From Tetrapisispora phaffii CBS 4417 (lineage: Eukaryota > Ascomycota > Saccharomycetes > Saccharomycetales > Saccharomycetaceae): a stretch of 64,000 bases of DNA. The position numbers were made by a program, and so were the translations under genes. Shown piece after piece: positions 62,633 through 64,000 of the stretch. The DNA lies in assembly GCF_000236905.1 (NCBI RefSeq), contig NC_016522.1, positions 434,001 to 498,000 of the forward strand. The letters run 5' to 3'. Positions within the stretch are counted from its first letter, which is position 1. Every line of letters begins with the position of its first letter. Below the pieces are notes generated by a model. The model had not been told where the DNA came from. It was given only the letters and a program-made list of their open reading frames with translations, and searched no databases.

Positions 62633-64000
62633 TTAAATAGTCTGTTTTTTTCTTCTGTATATTTGTTTACGATTCCAATATTTAAAAAAGGGATTATAAG
62701 CTTTAATAGATGCAGAAAAAATCACCAAAAACAAAATAGAACAGAGATACACAAATGATTGAATATGAGCTTAATATTTTTTTTGTAGTTAGTTATAAAA
62801 ATGCTAATACATATGTTTTCTTTTTATCTTATCCTTTCCTTAAAAAGATCAATATGCATATACATATATATATATATATATATTTATAGGACTTTTTTTA
62901 GATCTTACTTTTAAGAATACGATGAATTGAGGTATGACACCATTTTAAGTATCTGAATACGTCAAACACTAAAAACAATAATATGATTAAGTCTAATTTT
63001 ATTGATTAAAACATAGATTTCATAATAAAATTTTATTATTACTTTGATTTCCATCACTGATGCAAAAAGCAAAAAGAAAATTCAAAATGAAGCAATGGAA
63101 GTGTCGATGATTCTTTTACAATACTATCTATCAATGAAATAAATATTCAATAAATACATAATTAACGGAAATATCATAACGGTATTCGACTAAATAATAT
63201 AAAAATATCAAAGGCAAAAAACAAAAAAATATATATATCTTCTGCAAACACTGTACTCTACAAATCAATTTGACAGATTTTAAAAAATGATATTACCCAT
63301 CACAGACAGACATACACACGCATATTAATACGCGCCTGCCCACAGACTGCAGTAGCGGGTGATACGAACAAGAACAAGAACAATGAATGTGTACTGGTGG
63401 TTTCTAGCATCATCGAATCAAGAAAGTAAACCCATGCATGCTACAGATATATTTATACAAGCGTGCCAAATAACAGCAAACCGTGATTAAAGACAAAGGA
63501 ATGAGGTAAGAGTCTACAAAGCCGTAAAAAACAACAACGCTAGTCTGAAAGTGCCATCCATCGTCTATTCTACATAAAACACTCTGGATAAATATGTACA
63601 AGGAACAAGCTTACCGACACATATATATAAGTATATAAATGCATCGTATTTGAGAGCTTTTTTAAGAATGGTAGCAAAGATGTAAGGGTTTAGAGAGTTT
63701 GTACTGGTTCCTTACCTTTATTTTGTGACTGAAACTTTGGACACTTTCTCGTTCTGATGTAGGATGTGTCTGTGTGTCTCGAATCTCTGCTGTGTGTTTC
63801 TGTTGTAGACGTGAAAAACTGAAAAAAACAACAACGCATGCAGCAACAACAACGGCCCGCTTCATTCTATCAAACGGAAATCATCCACATCCGTAACAAT
63901 TAATTTAATTCAAACTACTTTATTTAATTTACTTTGAAGCGATATAAACATAAAATAAAAATTTTCATTCATTCATTCGCTGTCAGATTTGTCACTGAAA
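62633..64000. promoter_or_regulatory. UPC2/ECM22 upstream region
   Basis: 1,368 bases to the window edge. It is AT-rich near the gene, with a TA tract near 62862-62883 and a GC-richer part from about 63290. I looked for a sterol element (TCGTATA) and found only a near match (TCGTATT near 63643). Short minus-strand frames at 63410 and 63662 have no recognisable content. The next gene lies outside the window. Confidence 0.45.

Overview
This window is a gene-dense stretch of chromosome from a budding yeast of the family Saccharomycetaceae. It is AT-rich, and I see no introns, tRNA genes or intact mobile elements. It holds 27 protein-coding genes, nearly all recognisable as orthologues of Saccharomyces cerevisiae genes. 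Many products carry long Asn/Ser/Asp-rich low-complexity stretches.

Gene order is the strongest clue to the organism. Left to right, the genes follow the S. cerevisiae YDR239-to-YDR213 order (YDR239C, MRPL7, FMN1, RTN1, IVY1, PCF11, SIR4, HTA1, HTB1, IFH1/CRF1, GTB1, MFB1, SPR28, RAD9, ADR1, AHA1, UPC2), with matching strands. Interleaved are genes from the sister blocks YDL207-YDL198 (GLE1, ACK1, MRPL11, TRM8, MGT1, GGC1) and YLR219-YLR228 (MSC3, CCC1, RSA3, BUR2). Several ancestral neighbours are absent (SEC26, PRP42, LYS4, HEM1, COX20, ADK1, UTP13 and others). Double-conserved synteny with scattered losses points to a lineage that descends from the yeast whole-genome duplication, such as Tetrapisispora, Vanderwaltozyma, Kazachstania or Naumovozyma. 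The genus cannot be settled from this window, and the gene orders are recalled, not searched.

Layout. 0-9 kb: YDR239C-like, MRPL7, GLE1 (mRNA export), FMN1 (riboflavin kinase), a GC-richer gap, and a reticulon. 9-18 kb: ACK1, IVY1, MRPL11, TRM8, MGT1, GGC1. 18-29 kb: PCF11, a SIR4/ASF2-type silencing protein with internal tandem repeats, a GC-rich Rap1/Reb1-containing gap, and MSC3. 29-31 kb: the divergent H2A/H2B pair. 31-34 kb: a large gap with a structured, possibly pseudogenic patch, then CCC1 (vacuolar iron transport). 35-43 kb: RSA3, IFH1, GTB1. 43-53 kb: MFB1, BUR2, SPR28, RAD9. 52-63 kb: ADR1, AHA1, UPC2/ECM22, all on the minus strand.

The genes are individually transcribed housekeeping and regulatory genes, not an operon or island. 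Cis-elements agree with several assignments: two Ndt80-type sites before SPR28, a PAC box with an RRPE-like element before RSA3, a histone UAS between HTA and HTB, a heat-shock element before AHA1 and a Yap element before CCC1. I did not find a convincing new biological system. The least explained pieces are the 31.7-32.1 kb patch, two Tbf1-like inverted-repeat elements (18.7 and 43.3 kb), a motif shared between two gaps flanking GTB1, and palindromes near 7.85, 57.0 and 57.6 kb.
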